A stretch of DNA of 64,000 nucleotides, from positions 76,670,877 through 76,734,876 of the forward strand of contig OY740768.1 in NCBI GenBank assembly GCA_963513935.1. Reading direction: 5' to 3'. The position numbers and the translations under genes are program-made. The notes beneath the pieces were generated by a model. That model did no database searches, was not told where the DNA came from, and saw nothing but the letters and a program-made list of their open reading frames with translations. This DNA is from Aphrophora alni. Its lineage: Eukaryota > Arthropoda > Insecta > Hemiptera > Aphrophoridae. Below are positions 1-13,263 of the stretch, one piece after another (within the stretch, counting starts at the first letter, position 1; every line of letters starts with the position of its first letter).

Positions 1-48
<48 letters not shown>

Positions 49-237
49 AGGGAGAGGGAGAGGGAGAGAGAGGGAGAGGGAGAGGGTGAGAGGGAGAGAG
101 GGAGAGAGAGAGTGGGAGAGGGAGAGGGAGAGGGAGGGAGAGGGAGAGGGAGAGGGAGAGGGAGAGGGAGATAGAGAGAGAGGGAGAGAGGGGGAGAGAG
201 AGAGGGAAAGGGAAAGGGAGAGGGAGAGGGAGAGGGA

Positions 238-279
<42 letters not shown>

Positions 280-346
280 GAGGGAGGGAGGGAGAGGGAG
301 AGGGAGATAGAGAGGGAGGGAGGGAGAGAGAGAGAGAGAGGGGGGG
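1..346. repeat. GA-rich microsatellite
   Basis: Almost pure purine GA/GGGA repeat opening the window, ending in a short G run before normal AT-rich sequence resumes. It gives a long Arg/Glu/Gly open frame that is only a translation of the simple repeat. Such a purine tract can form triplex or slipped structures. Its true length is unknown because it runs off the window edge. Confidence 0.97.
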
Positions 347-2453
347 TTGGAAATAGAGCATCAACAGTCCAATGTATCTAGCTTTAATACTAACAAATAA
401 TATACTAAATTACATGTTGGTGTTGGTGGTACTATATAATAATACAGTAGTGGGAAAAATAATTCACCTTGAACATTTTTGTTTTAATTCCATATTATTC
501 ATCTTCTTATTGTAACATAAATAATATAAAAAAAGTATAAGTAAGAAATAATACATTTATAATGTTAAAGAGAAGGGGTATGAGGATCGTGGGATCTAGG
601 AAAGTATACTTTTCTAGCCACAAACAAACTACAGATTTCTTTGGAAATACCAATTTTAATAATATGGTATTATTCTCCTTGAAATACACATGAATCTGAA
701 TATTAATATTTTCCTTATAATCTAACATACAAAATTAAGCATTGAAATATAATAGAGGTACCCCTGAAAAAACTTACATATATAGCAAACTTTAAATACT
801 ATGACATTATAAACAAATAGATAAATTTTAAAGTCCAAGTCCTTTCCTGTCTTTAAAAAAATTATAATAATGGTTACTAATAGATATATCATTTATCACA
901 ATCCATCTGACAATAAATCTGATTGTCCTTTAAAAGGAAATACACAGAACAATTGTCCAATAAAAGAATTTAATGAAAAGCTTCTATGTTTATAGGTATT
1001 TAGATAATAACGTGAAATATTTGTCTATTACTGTTCTGACAATTATTATCAGCAAATTAATGTTAAATACTTTGTCTCTGAAATGTTTTAGTTTTGTTTA
1101 AAGTTTTAACATAAGCGTCTATACCAGGACGCAATCACTGAATCACTGACTTTATTTAAACTCAGGTAAAAACTGTTTTTGTCTGAATCACTCTTGTTAA
1201 AATGTTGCCCTGGAAGATGGTATGAGGCCATCTGCCTGATGAGAAAGTTCCACAGTGACAAGTGAGTCAACACGACCATCCAAGTTAAACGATGAAGAGC
1301 TAATGCCCTCTCCAAAAATTGAACTAATCCCTTCCAACCACAAAATACAGGCATTCGTTGACTTTATGGTCCAATTAAAAACATTCTGATGAAACACATC
1401 GGCACACTAACTCACTGCACAGACTCTTAATATGTTTCAATTTTTTGGGGAAAACTATTCTTTCACGTACTAACCCTATTTACAGACCCAAAAATATTAA
1501 ATTTTACACACCGATTCACTCAAGTTACTAATTTACATTTATATTTAATAACATTTCAAGTTTGATTACATCAGAAACATACATTGTTGCTTGAAAAACA
1601 AGGCATAGAGGTAAAACTTATTTTTAAAATCAATGTACGTGTAGACTTATTGGAAAAGGGACTTTTACCACTAATAATTATGTAACAGATTTTTTATTAA
1701 TCTTCCACAAACAAAATGTTCTTGACCAACAACTAAAATAAATCATCACGTGATGAAAATTATTAGTCAGAAATTTCTAAGCATTAAATTAAATCCTTTG
1801 AGTCTTTTCTTTTAATATTATCTATGTTTTATAAAGGAACATATAATTTTACAATCATAGATCATTCCAGATAATAAAAAGTTAATTATTTACACATAAA
1901 TATTATGAACAAAGGCTACAGTGTATGATAAAACAAGTGGATGTGAAAACGGCACTCACATTAATGCTTTCTTCCTCTTACTACAAAACATCGCAACACG
2001 ACCCAGCTGAATTGCATCCATACGAGATAAAAGGGCATAACACAAACAGTTTAGTTTTTATATGACTGAAAGTTTGCAAATATTCTTTTGTTCTGACTGG
2101 TATAATCTCAAAAAAAAAACACGTTTCTTCTGGATTTTTAATGAAATTCCTGCCTTTTCTCTCGATTACTTAAATTCACAGCTTTTTCGCTGATTTCCCA
2201 AATTTTCCCGGTTGGTAGACACACTGAGAATGTAATGCGTAAAAATAAATGTGTGTTATTTTATCATTACACACTGTAGTTGGTGTATAACACTACAATT
2301 TGCCAAATCCCATATATGGTTGTCTTAGACATTAGTCTATTATGTTTAGATTTTATATGGATAGTAGACACAGGCTTACCTTGGAAAGTGGTCCTTTTGG
2401 TAGTACACAAATAAAAACACACACAATAAAACACTAAAGTTCTTAAATATATT
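347..2453. other. Non-coding AT-rich stretch, downstream intron or flank
   Basis: No exon of the kinesin gene was recognised here. The stretch is AT-rich with stop codons in all frames. On the minus strand 1197-1397 holds a 66-codon open frame of less AT-rich sequence that looks like a relic of something coding, but I do not recognise it. The region should be an intron of the kinesin gene if the gene continues to the left, as its incomplete stalk implies. Confidence 0.5.
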
Positions 2454-2633
2454 TTAACCCTTTCACCGCTGACGTCCTTTTAAAAGGACGTTTTGTAATA
2501 TGGCTATATTTTTGTTATTTAAGCAGATAGAGAGGCCTGATCTGGTGATTTGTTATAGTAAAAGAACAAACTAAAAGATTATTTAGGTTTTTTAATAATT
2601 AAAAAAAAAAATTTTTAGTTTAAAATTTCAATT

Positions 2634-2840
2634 ATTGAAGCGCTCACTGAGGAATGGCTCGGTGACCCCGAACCGGCACAACATACAGATTTTGGTGATG
2701 AGTCTCTTTACCTTTTGGCAGAAAATAAACAGTGTAATTGTTCAGTATGTAGTGCTCAAAGTACCAGTTCTGGAGACAAAAGGAAGAAAACTCGTTATGG
2801 TTGCAAAAATTGTAACAAAGGAGTTCACCCCATGTGCTAG
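2634..2840 (+). pseudogene. piggyBac transposase C-terminal zinc-ribbon remnant
   Basis: An open frame from 2634 reads through an acidic stretch (EEWLGD) into a cysteine-rich tail with CNCSVC, then YGCKNCNKGVHPMC, and stops at TAG 2838-2840. The spacing of paired cysteines and the closing HPxC matches the C-terminal cysteine-rich DNA-binding domain of piggyBac transposases, which binds the element ends. The catalytic DDD domain is absent. The hAT insertion point falls at the stop codon, so the insertion did not cut the remaining coding frame. Confidence 0.75.
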
Positions 2841-2842
2841 AC

Positions 2843-5660
2843 CAGGGGTCTCCAAACTTTCCAGCCTTAGGGCCATACTGATTACTCCAGTAAGTTCCGA
2901 GGGCCAAAACCATATTATCATTGTTGCCGGTGATAAAAAGTGAAATAGTCCACTGATGAAAAAAAAAAAGTCCAAAAAAGTACACAACGTTTAAAAAAGG
3001 CTGTAAATCGGACTAAAGTCCGAAAAACGGCAACACTGCATATTATTAATTTTCCTGTCATCTGTAATTTCTAGATTAGTCGTAGAGTACGAGCCATGAG
3101 GAGTAACGTGACACGACATCTGGTGGACACAAGCGGAAATAGGTAGTACCTTCTATCGCTAACAGATGGCACTAATAGCACGTACAGAATAATCTCGTTG
3201 GTTCGAGAAAGTTCTGGTGTCTTCCACTCACTTCTAGATGGCAGTAATTGGAATATATAAGAAGGCTAGTGGCGAAACCACAAGTCAGTTCCTATGACAC
3301 TGTTGTGAAATAAAATAGTGCGTACCTCCTTAAAACGTGTTTGTGCTTGTTTAAGTTTAAGACATCTTTGTAACAGTATTTTGATTTGAATTGTTGCTTT
3401 TGTGTGTGATTTAGTAGTATGGAAAAGAAGCGAAAAATTGATAGTGAATGCAGAAAATTCAAAGATCAGTGGAACATTCAGTATTTCGTAATTGAGTCCA
3501 GTAACAAGGCGCTATGTTTGATTTGCAATGAAAGCATAGCCGTTCTCAAGGAATATAACATTAAACGTCATTATGAAACAAAACATTTTCAAAATTACTC
3601 AAAATATACAGGAAGTTTGCGGACAGAAAAATTCGAAGCTATGAAGAGCGGATTGAAATCGCAGCAATCTTCATTTAAAAAACTCAAAACTGAACAAGAG
3701 GCTGCAACTCGTGCCAGCTTTCGTGTGGCTCTTGAAATTGCAAAACGTGGAAAACCATTCACCGATGGAGAAATGATCAAAGAATGCATAATGTGATTCA
3801 AAGAATGTGAATCAAAGAATGATTGCAGTAGCCGAAGAAATGTGCCCTGAAAAGGTAAATTTATTAAAAACTGTCAGTATGTCAGCAAACACTGTGGCTC
3901 GAAGGGTAGAAAACATCGCTGAAAATATATCCTCTCAACTGTTCGACAAAAATGGACATGTTGAGTGGTTTTCTTTAGCCTTGGATGAGTCAACGGATGT
4001 GTCAGATACTGCTCAGGTGTTGATTTATATTCGAGGAGTAGATAAAAGCTATGAAGTGCATGAGGAACTTCTTGATATGTATAATATTCATGGCACAACT
4101 ACTGGTACAGATATTTTTAAAGGAGTTGAAATGGCCATTAATCAAAAGAACCTTCGATGGAAAAACTTGAAATGTATTACAACTAATGGAGGCAAAAACA
4201 TGAGTGGGAAAGATAAAGGAGTGGTCGCTCTTGTGTCAAAGGCTGTGTAGAAAATGACGGTGGTTCAAAACCATTAGTCTTACATTGTATCATTCATCAA
4301 CAGTCTTTGTGCGGAAAATGTTTGGATATGTCTGAAGTTCTGAAACCAGTCATATCAACTGTTAATTTTATCAGATCTTTTGGGCTGAATCACCGACAAT
4401 TTATTGAAGAGATTGGAGAAAATGACTTACCTTATCATACTGCCGTACGTTGGCTTAGTTGTGGGAAAGTCCTTCAGCGCTTTTTTGAACTTCGAACAGT
4501 GATCGAAATTTTTTTGAATGAAAAGCATCGCCCTCTTACTGAATTACAAAACAATGCATGGCTGTGGAAGTTAGCATTCTATGTTGATTTGACAAAACAT
4601 GTGAACGAACTGAATTTGAGATTGCAAGGAGAAAACCAGCATCTTCCTGATTTATACACTAATATCAAATCATTCCGGAAGAAATTGATACTGTTTCAAT
4701 CACAACTACGAAGTAAATGTTTTTCACATTTTAAAACATGTGAAATATTCAGCCACACCACTGAGACTGAGTTTCCTATCGATTTTGCAATCGAAACTTT
4801 GAGTGCTTTGAAAATAAATTTTGATACTCGTTTCTCGGACTTTGATGCCATTGCGAATCAAATTATGATTTTTCAGAATCCTTTTGATAGTGACATTGAA
4901 ACCCTAGCCCCGGAACTTCAAATGGAAATGATTGATCTACAGTGTAGTGATATAATTAAGAACAAATATCAAAACTCATCTTTGTTGGAATTTTATAAGA
5001 GTCTTCCACTGACACAATTTGATAATTTGCATAAATTTGCTCGTGGGCTGTTTTCTGTTTTTGGTACTACTTATTTGTGTGAGAAGACCTTCTCCAAAAT
5101 GAAGTACACAAAAAATATTTACAGATCTAAATTAACTGATGAGCATCTTAAATCTCTTTTAATAATTGGTAGCCTACAAGTAAAATTAGTCCACAACTAC
5201 AAACTATTGTCAGTGGAAAATCTCAATTACATAAATCTCATTAGTATTTCATATGTCATTATGCTTGTTATAAGTTATGTTTTTATTTAAAATGTATAAA
5301 ATGTTAGTTGGATTCATTTCAATAATTTGTTAGTTATTATATACTGAAGTTAATTTTTTTGCATATTATACATGTCTTTACTCATTACAATTCTGTGTTT
5401 CTTTATCCAACTTATCACAAAAACAATAACAATAAGCCTACAACAATGTTATGAGTAGTTAGCCCATGACCATATCAATGTAGATGTCATATTAATAATT
5501 ATTCAACATAAAATTAGAATACTTCAGTAAACTAAATTTAATTTGCTATAAAAAATATGTTCTCTAAAAGGAGTTTTCAAGTATGCTAGCTCTCCGCGGG
5601 CCGGACAAAATCTGTCCGCGGGCCGGATGTGGCCCTCGGGCCGTAGTTTGGAGACCCCTG
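2843..5660 (+). mobile_element. hAT-superfamily DNA transposon, complete ends
   Basis: Perfect 16-bp terminal inverted repeats CAGGGGTCTCCAAACT are present at both ends, flanked by an exact 8-bp target duplication TGCTAGAC (2835-2842 and 5661-5668). An 8-bp duplication with CAGGGG-type ends defines hAT elements of the Charlie/Buster type. GC-rich sequence follows the termini (GGCCC blocks at 5595-5645). The interior carries one decayed transposase gene on the plus strand. Ends and target duplication are intact while the gene is broken, which indicates a fairly young insertion in the piggyBac remnant. Confidence 0.95.
3419..5290 (+). pseudogene. hAT transposase (ZBED/GTF2IRD2-like), two frame breaks
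   Basis: Three consecutive open segments (3419-3796, 3807-4250, about 4250-5290) together form one transposase. The N-terminus has a BED-like zinc finger (CLICN, then IKRHYETKH at about residues 37-56). The middle has the RNase H-like start (WFSLALDESTDVSDTAQ). The C-terminus has the hAT dimerisation block (LFSVFGTTYLCEKTFSKMK, then KLTDEHLKSLL). It would cut and paste hAT elements. The first break (3779-3825) is a small local repetition of an 11-base motif that brings in stops. The second (4246-4250) is a 2-base gain or 1-base loss giving an in-frame TAG. The family is often annotated as general transcription factor II-I repeat domain-containing protein 2-like in insects. This copy cannot be active. 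Confidence 0.92.
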
Positions 5661-6311
5661 TGCTAGACTAAGCACAGGTGCTAAAAAGAGAAAGCGTTAG
5701 AACACAAATAATGTTGTACATAATAGTGTAAATATTTTTAGTTTCCATTTTTTTAATATGTTTATAAGTTACTTATTTAGGTTTTACGTGTGTTAAAAAG
5801 TGTACAAACCCATACAACTAACTGTCTAAACATCTACAGAGTCTGCACAATTGACTCTGTATTAAATAAAGTAAAATTATATTGCAAATCGATTTCTCCA
5901 TGTTTTAGAAAATAGTTTTTATTGCTTTGTTGTTTATCATAATATTTTCTTGAAATTTTTTACAGGTCTCCATTACAACATTTACTTTAATAAAAAAATA
6001 AATTTTATGCATAAAATATTTTTCGTTTATATTGATTTTGAGTTCAAAATAAAAATTTCATTGTAAAAAAAAAAAAAATTGTTTTAGGTTTTAGTACTTT
6101 TTGAATATAAAAAATTAAATGAAACTTTGTTTTGATATGTTTATCCTATGGTATAGCTAAAAACAAAAATAACAAAAAAAAATTATTGTTCTAAATTTAA
6201 TAGCATGGTTTTTTAGAACGATTTATATAAGAGTACTGCAAAAATGGTGATTTCGGCCGTAGCGGTCTAGGCTAGTCAGGCGCACTGGACGCGCAGCGGA
6301 CAAAGGGTTAA

Positions 6312-6797
6312 ACACTGTTCACTTTCTCCATCAATCAAGAGTATAAAAGAAGACTGTGAGTGATTTATGAAATATTTCAGAAATTTAGTGTTTTATTTTG
6401 TCTTTCACAATTTGATATTGAAGTAATTATTTTTAATTCTGTTTATTGTGTAACCAAATTATAATTTATGATTATTATGTTTTATGTCCAGAATATAATA
6501 AAATTATTACTATAATACAAACCGACTATAAAAATCAAAAACTGACCATTCGACTAGATACTGAATCTTAACAATATGATATAAGATGTTTCTTATATTG
6601 ATATTCTTTCTTATTGGTTGTTATTTGTCTTACATTATTAATTTTTTAGATTTTTTATTACAATCTTTTGAAATAATATAGCAAAATATAAAATATACCC
6701 CCAGCCTTCTTTTCCATGAGCAATGCTTGGTCTTATAAATACTAATGATTTAAAAACGAAACCAGTTTTCATTAAAAACATTATAAAACCTTCTCAC
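6312..6797. other. Intron sequence
   Basis: AT-rich intron downstream (on the minus strand) of the last recognised kinesin exon. I see no element or gene in it. Confidence 0.6.
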
Positions 6798-6887
6798 CTG
6801 TTCCAACTGTTTCTGAGCAGTTTCAAGAGCTTCTCTTTTTTGTCTTTGTTCTTTTTCCCATCCTTGCTCTTTCTCAGCTTGCTCTAT
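6798..6887 (-). CDS. Klp98A: Klp98A exon: stalk coiled coil, last exon in window
   Basis: This 90-base exon in phase 0/0 encodes 30 residues rich in E, Q and K ([20 protein letters not shown] then [10 protein letters not shown]). Acceptor CTATTTACAG, donor GTGAGA. A good donor and no stop codon show that the gene continues to the left. I could not find the next exon in 347-6797. Confidence 0.87.
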
Positions 6888-9800
6888 CTGTAAATAGTAA
6901 ACACTTTGCATTGTATTTCATAAAATATTATATCCAATATGTTTAAATGTTCTCACTAAATATTGAATTGTATATATTTTTTGGGGGTTGTGCTGACTGA
7001 AAATAAAAATTCACCAATAGCCTAACTGAAATAGCCACAATATCACATTACAGTGCTTACCTTAAATGCTTCTTTTTCTTTTAATAACTCAGTTCTTTGT
7101 TGTTCCAAAGTGTCTAGCTTATCTGAGTCATCACTGAAAAGGAACAGAAGAACAGTTTATGTATTTTTCATAGTTCGATCCATATCATGATATACTTCTA
7201 AAATACAAAAATATACATAAATATCACATAATTTACAATACATACATAAGTAAATCTAGTTGATGCTGCGAAGGGTCTGTACATATTTTTCTTGTATAAT
7301 TCATTCTTTCGAGAGTGTGGTGATGTGGGGATCTGTGTACAGTTTCAAGTACAGACTTACATGCCTCTATATAGTACAGGGTGGGCAACATATTGTTGCG
7401 GCTGAACTCTCTGGGATTCGGCAACAATGTGGCGGAAGTTTAAGACGCTATTTATCCCAAAGCCAAGGCAGAAGAGGATATGCCGAGTGCTGCATGGCTA
7501 AGGGGGACCTTAGTTTTTAATATGCAGACTTTAAATAAAAGGCGACCTACAGTTTTAATTAGCCTTATCTATACATGGACTTTTGGAGGACTGACCAAAC
7601 CTGCAAATATCTCTACTCCAAAGAAGGATGAGGGTAGTTCAAGTCAACCTTCATCACATTAAGGCGGCAACCCCTTTCTTACAAAGGCTGGGAAAGCAGG
7701 AACAAGCTGATGTCACCTTAACTCAAGAACCATGAGTAGTGGCAGGATCACAGGGCTGTCTTTAGTAGGTAGTAAGTTAGTTTATGACAGAACTACTAAT
7801 AATCCTAGAACCTGCATTGTTAGGAGTAATATTGAGATATTTATTTTATCTTCTTTATGTTCCAGGGACATCATAGTAGTTAGTACTGACCTACGTGTGG
7901 GCTCAAGAAGCAGGAGGACGACACTTACTTCCTACAATCCTAGTGGGAATAGATGTCAATGGACACCACATAGTGTGGGGAGCAGTGACACGAATGATCA
8001 AGGTGAGTAGCTTTCTTCTACTTTCTTATATTGTAGCATCTACTGTCCGCGAGAGTAAAGAAGTCCCCTGAGCTCTGGCCTATCCGAAAATTGCAGGCGC
8101 TTACTTGAGTCGGCGCTATGCTCCGTCGCTCACGTCGCACATGACGTTCTGCGCTCACATTAACTGTCGCAAAACATGTAAAATGGCGAAATGTCATTTT
8201 ACTTCATTGTATCTATTTAATTGTGTTAGATCACTGCAATAATAAACGCTGATGCCGATCTTCCAAACGTAAGTGCTCGTACAACGAGGAAACTTATGAA
8301 CGATCTAGGCTTTAAGTTTGTGAAAAGGCAACGCAGGTCGATCCTTATTGAAAGGGAAGACATAGTGCAATGGAGAAGACAATACCTACTCAAAAAAAGG
8401 AGTATAGAGAGCAAAAAATGGTTGGAGAGACTACATTTATTAATCCCACATAAATTAATAATAATTTTTCAGTTTTGTCAATAACAATACTTGTTGTATA
8501 TGCTTATATAAGCAAAAATAAACCGATTTATTTGAGATTTTATATCAAAATTCACAGCATTTTATGACAAAAGTCATAGTGATATTTGTTTTGTCAATTA
8601 TTAAAAATTATCTAAGCTAAATATTTGTACTGGACCAATATATTATGAGTCAGTGCCTATTGTCTCCCCGCAGGTCAGTAAGGATGCCCCAACAATGGGA
8701 CCCGAGCTTGGGCAAGCTAAGCCGATTAGTGCCAGTTGACCGAATCTCTGCCTCACTCCGACCGTTCCATAACTATAATTGCATCTACGATGGGTCACTC
8801 AACAGCCGTTGTACAGGGATGCCATATTAGCAGAAATAAAACTCCCTGCGACACGAAATGTTTGGACAGCGCGGAGCTCAGTCCTCAAGCCGAGTGCCTG
8901 CAAATAACGTGAGGTTACACCAACACACTGGTACATACCGTCCTGGCTGAGGGGACTTCTTTACTCTCTCGGACAGTAATATATATATATATATATATTT
9001 TTCAATAAAGAGAATAGGCCTACCTTTGCTACTAAGGCTAGAGGTTTTGGATTTTACACTTGGAACTAATGGAATATTCAATGCTTTATTAAGTACTATA
9101 TTTCAGATGAGCAGTCTATATCTGATTATACCGGGTGAATAAAAAGTCAAGACCCCCCCTCTAATATTTTTCTAAGTAAATATACAGAGATATCCTTTTG
9201 GTGGTCGTGCAATCTTAGCAGGAAGTTTCATTTTATGATTTTGAAAATTTTGAGTGTCCCCCAAAAATGGGGGATTTTGGGGGCAACTCAAAAATTTTAA
9301 ATGTAAACCCCCTTCAAGTGACACCTCATTTTGAAGTGTTTACAAAAACTTAAAGAATGGTGAAAACCAGAGTTCGCTATCTCTTCTCTATCAAAAATGG
9401 TAGCCCGTCAAAAGTTATTGAAGTCTACACAAAATTTCATCCTTATAAAATTCAGCTTGTCCATGAATTGAATGAAGATGATCCAGACCGTCGTCTTCAA
9501 TTTTGTGAGGAAATAGAAGCTCTAATTTAGCTCATCCATTGTTTATTCAATTGAAGACGACAGTATTTGAAGACATATTGAAGACATATATATTTCTGAA
9601 AATGTAACAATTTTTTTCCCTTTAATATATTCACAAATATTACACAAAACTTTTGTATATCTTGAAAAAAGGTGGTAAGCTATTGATTTTGGATGATATA
9701 GGTTTTTCTGAAAAATGTTAACTTCATTTTTTGACATCTAACATACTTACTCCAAAACCGTTAAAAAAAAAAAAAAAAAAAATACATAGATGAATTCTAT

Positions 9801-12363
9801 GCATCTTTCTGTGTAAAATGATGTCTTATAAGTTAGGTTTTGTATAAAAATAATATTTTTTATGAATTTTTTAAGAAAACAAAACTTTTACAAAACCTTT
9901 AACATACACTGGTTACAGGGTTAATAGAATTCAAATAATTTAACAGTAATTGAAGCTGGCGGTCAGATCCTTCAAATAAACATAAAACATCATCTACATA
10001 TCTATACCAGTATTTAATGTTAGCTTTAAATGGGTTATTACTGTCAAAGAGTGTTGATTCAAATTTATCCATAAAAATCTCCTCTATCAAAGGAGAAAAG
10101 GGAGACCCCATTGCCAAACTATGGATTTGAGCAAAAACCATGTTTCGAAATTGAAAATAATTTTGATCGAGACATACTTTAATTACATTAATCAGCTCTA
10201 TAGATGTGCAAGGGTTAACTTTAGTACGATCCAATAATGCTTGAACACTATTCAAACAGTCTTTGACAGGAATACTTGTGAATAAACGTTTAACGTCAAA
10301 CGACACAATTTTTGTGTTAAAAGGCACTTTAATATCTTTAATCTTATTTACTAATTCTAACAAGTTTTTTAATCCAAATTTTGCTTGAAATTGTAAAAAA
10401 GGTATTGGTAAATTTAGCCAGATTATATGAAGGGGACTGTACAAAGGAAACAATCGGACGGATAAGAATATCAGGTTTGTGTAATTTAATCAAACCATAT
10501 ACTCTGGGAGCCATACTATTCATTACAGGGAGAGTTTTAGAATGAAAATAACTAAAAATACACTTGTTGTGAGCTCCAGTCAATTTAACAATTTTGGTTT
10601 TTTTCTTTTGTTGGGTCTTTCTTTAATTGTACAAACGAATTGGTTTCCAACAAATTTTCAACTTTTTTACAATAATTATCTGAGGATAAAACAACTATAG
10701 AATTACCTTTATCTGCTTTAGTTACCACCAGGTTGTTATCAACTAACTTTTTCCTAATATCTTTAATTACTACATTGTCTTTATTACTAAATTTGGTATT
10801 ATCACAAGACAGAAAATTGTTTTTAATTACATTAGAACAAATGTGTTTGGTTGTAATATCATTATTTATTGCTAAATCAGAATCTAAAGCTAGGTTTTCA
10901 ATAATGTTAAGTTTGAGATTCTCCAATGCAATGCAAACAGTAGAAAATTAAATTCATTAGAAATGTTAGAGATTAGTTGAATATTTTGTAAAGACTCCAA
11001 ACTAGTACTCAATAATCAGGTAGAATTTTTGTCAAACTCACCTTTGTTAAAACCATTGTCTTATTATGACCACATTATTCCCGTACCCTTCCACTCCCTT
11101 CCCTTTAGCTAAGTAACTGTTGTTCTTTTGTAATATTATATGTCAGTTTTCAATATCTTCCTTAGTCTCTGTTAAGCTGCCTTGTAAATGCCATTGCTGG
11201 CGAAAACATGGTTGGCAAGACTTAATAAAATTGTAAAATTTACTAAATATTGTATTTGTTTTTTCATTAAAATGGAGTTCTACCAAGTACCTTCGGTCAA
11301 TAGTGTAAATCGTATAAAAAAAATAATTTTCTTAGAATATTAATAATAGTTTAGCTAAATTATTTGTACGTGAGGAAATAAATAATGAGTTATAAATAAG
11401 TCTTTTTTAGAGATATTGAAAAACAGGGGAACTAAATAACAACCTTGGGGCCATTTTTGAACCAGAATTCCACAAAAGTACCACATATTTGGCAGTTTAC
11501 TCGCTATGTACTGAAGAAAAAGACTTCATTAAAATAAGAATAATGTGTTATGTTTCATTTATAATCCCGATCACACATTTTGTAAATACAACAATACTTA
11601 AAAAAATTTTTTAATTTATATATTTATTAATTCAATATTTAATCTATAGTTAAATTTTCTGAAGTTCTATAAAAAAAAAATTGTTAAATTTTAGTGATTG
11701 GAATTACACCTGTCAGGTTAATGTAGGATTTAATTAAATGTTTATATATAGGTTGAGAAAACTACATAATATTGCAAGATGAATTATTTCAGACTTTAAA
11801 GAATTGTTATATACTTAACAAGTGTTGGACAAACTGACCCTAAAGAATAATTTCTAGTGTACTGTAGGCTATATCTTGCTCATGGAGAGAGAGTGGTTAG
11901 AGGATTTTAACAAATACCTATATTTTTCATGATGATAATTATAAATTTCATTCTTATGATTTATTACTTTCATAATTGATATAAAATTTGCTCACCTATG
12001 AACATTAAGATTCTCATTTGATACGACTAGATCTGGAGTAGACCAGCTTAGTAGAGAAAGACGAGAGAGGTTCAGAAGAGAGCGGTTCCCATCCTTGCGT
12101 AACTTTTCAGCTTCTACAGGGTCATTGTAACGAAACATGTTGGTCCTTCCCAAAAGAATGTTACACCCTAGAATCAAATTTATACAAATGAATATTTAAT
12201 TGTAAATTTTACCATAAATATAGCCATTTACCTCTATTTTATAGGTCTCTTTTTATGTAAACCACTGATTATTTTATTGTTTTTATTAATTTAAAAAAAT
12301 TACAACACTATAGTGTAGTGACATGTATTTTAATTCAGTAACAATTTTATTAAACATTGAAAG

Positions 12364-12412
<49 letters not shown>

Positions 12413-13181
12413 CACCAGTTGATATTCTGTTTTAAAGTTATTGAATAATGATCGATTGTTCATTTTATTAGTAGTTTATTCAGACATTTTCCTCATTTGT
12501 GAATATAAAAATTAAAACACAACATTTTGAGAGTATGTATCTTATTAAAGTTATAAATCTAGAAATTGAATAGCCGTAGCTTAGGACTACGTTGAAAACT
12601 AAACTAACTACCTAAGAAAGAAACCAGGGAAAAATTAGAATTAGTGTTAGTTATTTTGATCACTCAGCTCTAGATTTTTTTAGCCCTGGGTAACTTTTTT
12701 AAAAATTTGTATAAAAGTAATAAAATAGAACTTTTTTTTTTAGATTTACCTTGAGAAAGTCTGGTGGGTTTATCAACCAAAATACCATTAACAAAACATT
12801 GAGCTTGTTGATTAGGAATTAGAGTAGCTACTCCACCACTCAACACTATTGAGCAATGGTCTGCTTCTATGTCCTGGCCATTCAAAAGAATGTCAGGTTT
12901 TGTAATGGCTTCTTCGGTACCAATATTAGTTTCACCTTCCTTAAAAAAACAAACAAAAGCTAATATTAAATTTTTACAAATAATACTACAAGGGATATCC
13001 AAAAAGTAAATCCATTCTGTTTCTGAATATTGTTCCTGCAGCACTGTGGTCACAATGTTGTGCATACATGCTGGGTTAGTTGATTTGTTGTCAAAGCAAT
13101 TTTTAAACACATTTTTCTTTTGTATTATTTTATAATATATTTAATATTATATAATTTATAATACAAAATTATGTTTAAAGC

Positions 13182-13263
<82 letters not shown>

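Larger units (their letters stand above)
2458..6307 (+). mobile_element. piggyBac-family element with TTAA target site, carrying a nested hAT
   Basis: The element is bounded by TTAA at 2454-2457 and 6308-6311, the hallmark piggyBac target duplication. The inverted ends both begin CCCTTT and share CCGCTG and CGTCC blocks in the same order. Inside, just after the left end, is a transposase C-terminal cysteine-rich tail; the catalytic region is missing, so this is an internally deleted, non-autonomous copy. A 2.8-kb hAT element is inserted in the tail at 2843-5660. Without the hAT and one copy of its 8-bp target duplication the piggyBac derivative would be about 1.02 kb. It lies just beyond the last recognised kinesin exon, probably within an intron. 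Confidence 0.88.

Noticed and set aside
86..310. 74-codon Arg/Glu/Gly open frame
   Set aside because: It is only the translation of the GA microsatellite; no start context or conserved content.
12670..13110. Long minus-strand open frame extending past the FHA exon
   Set aside because: Only 12750-12939 matches the family; the rest is read-through of intron past good splice sites.
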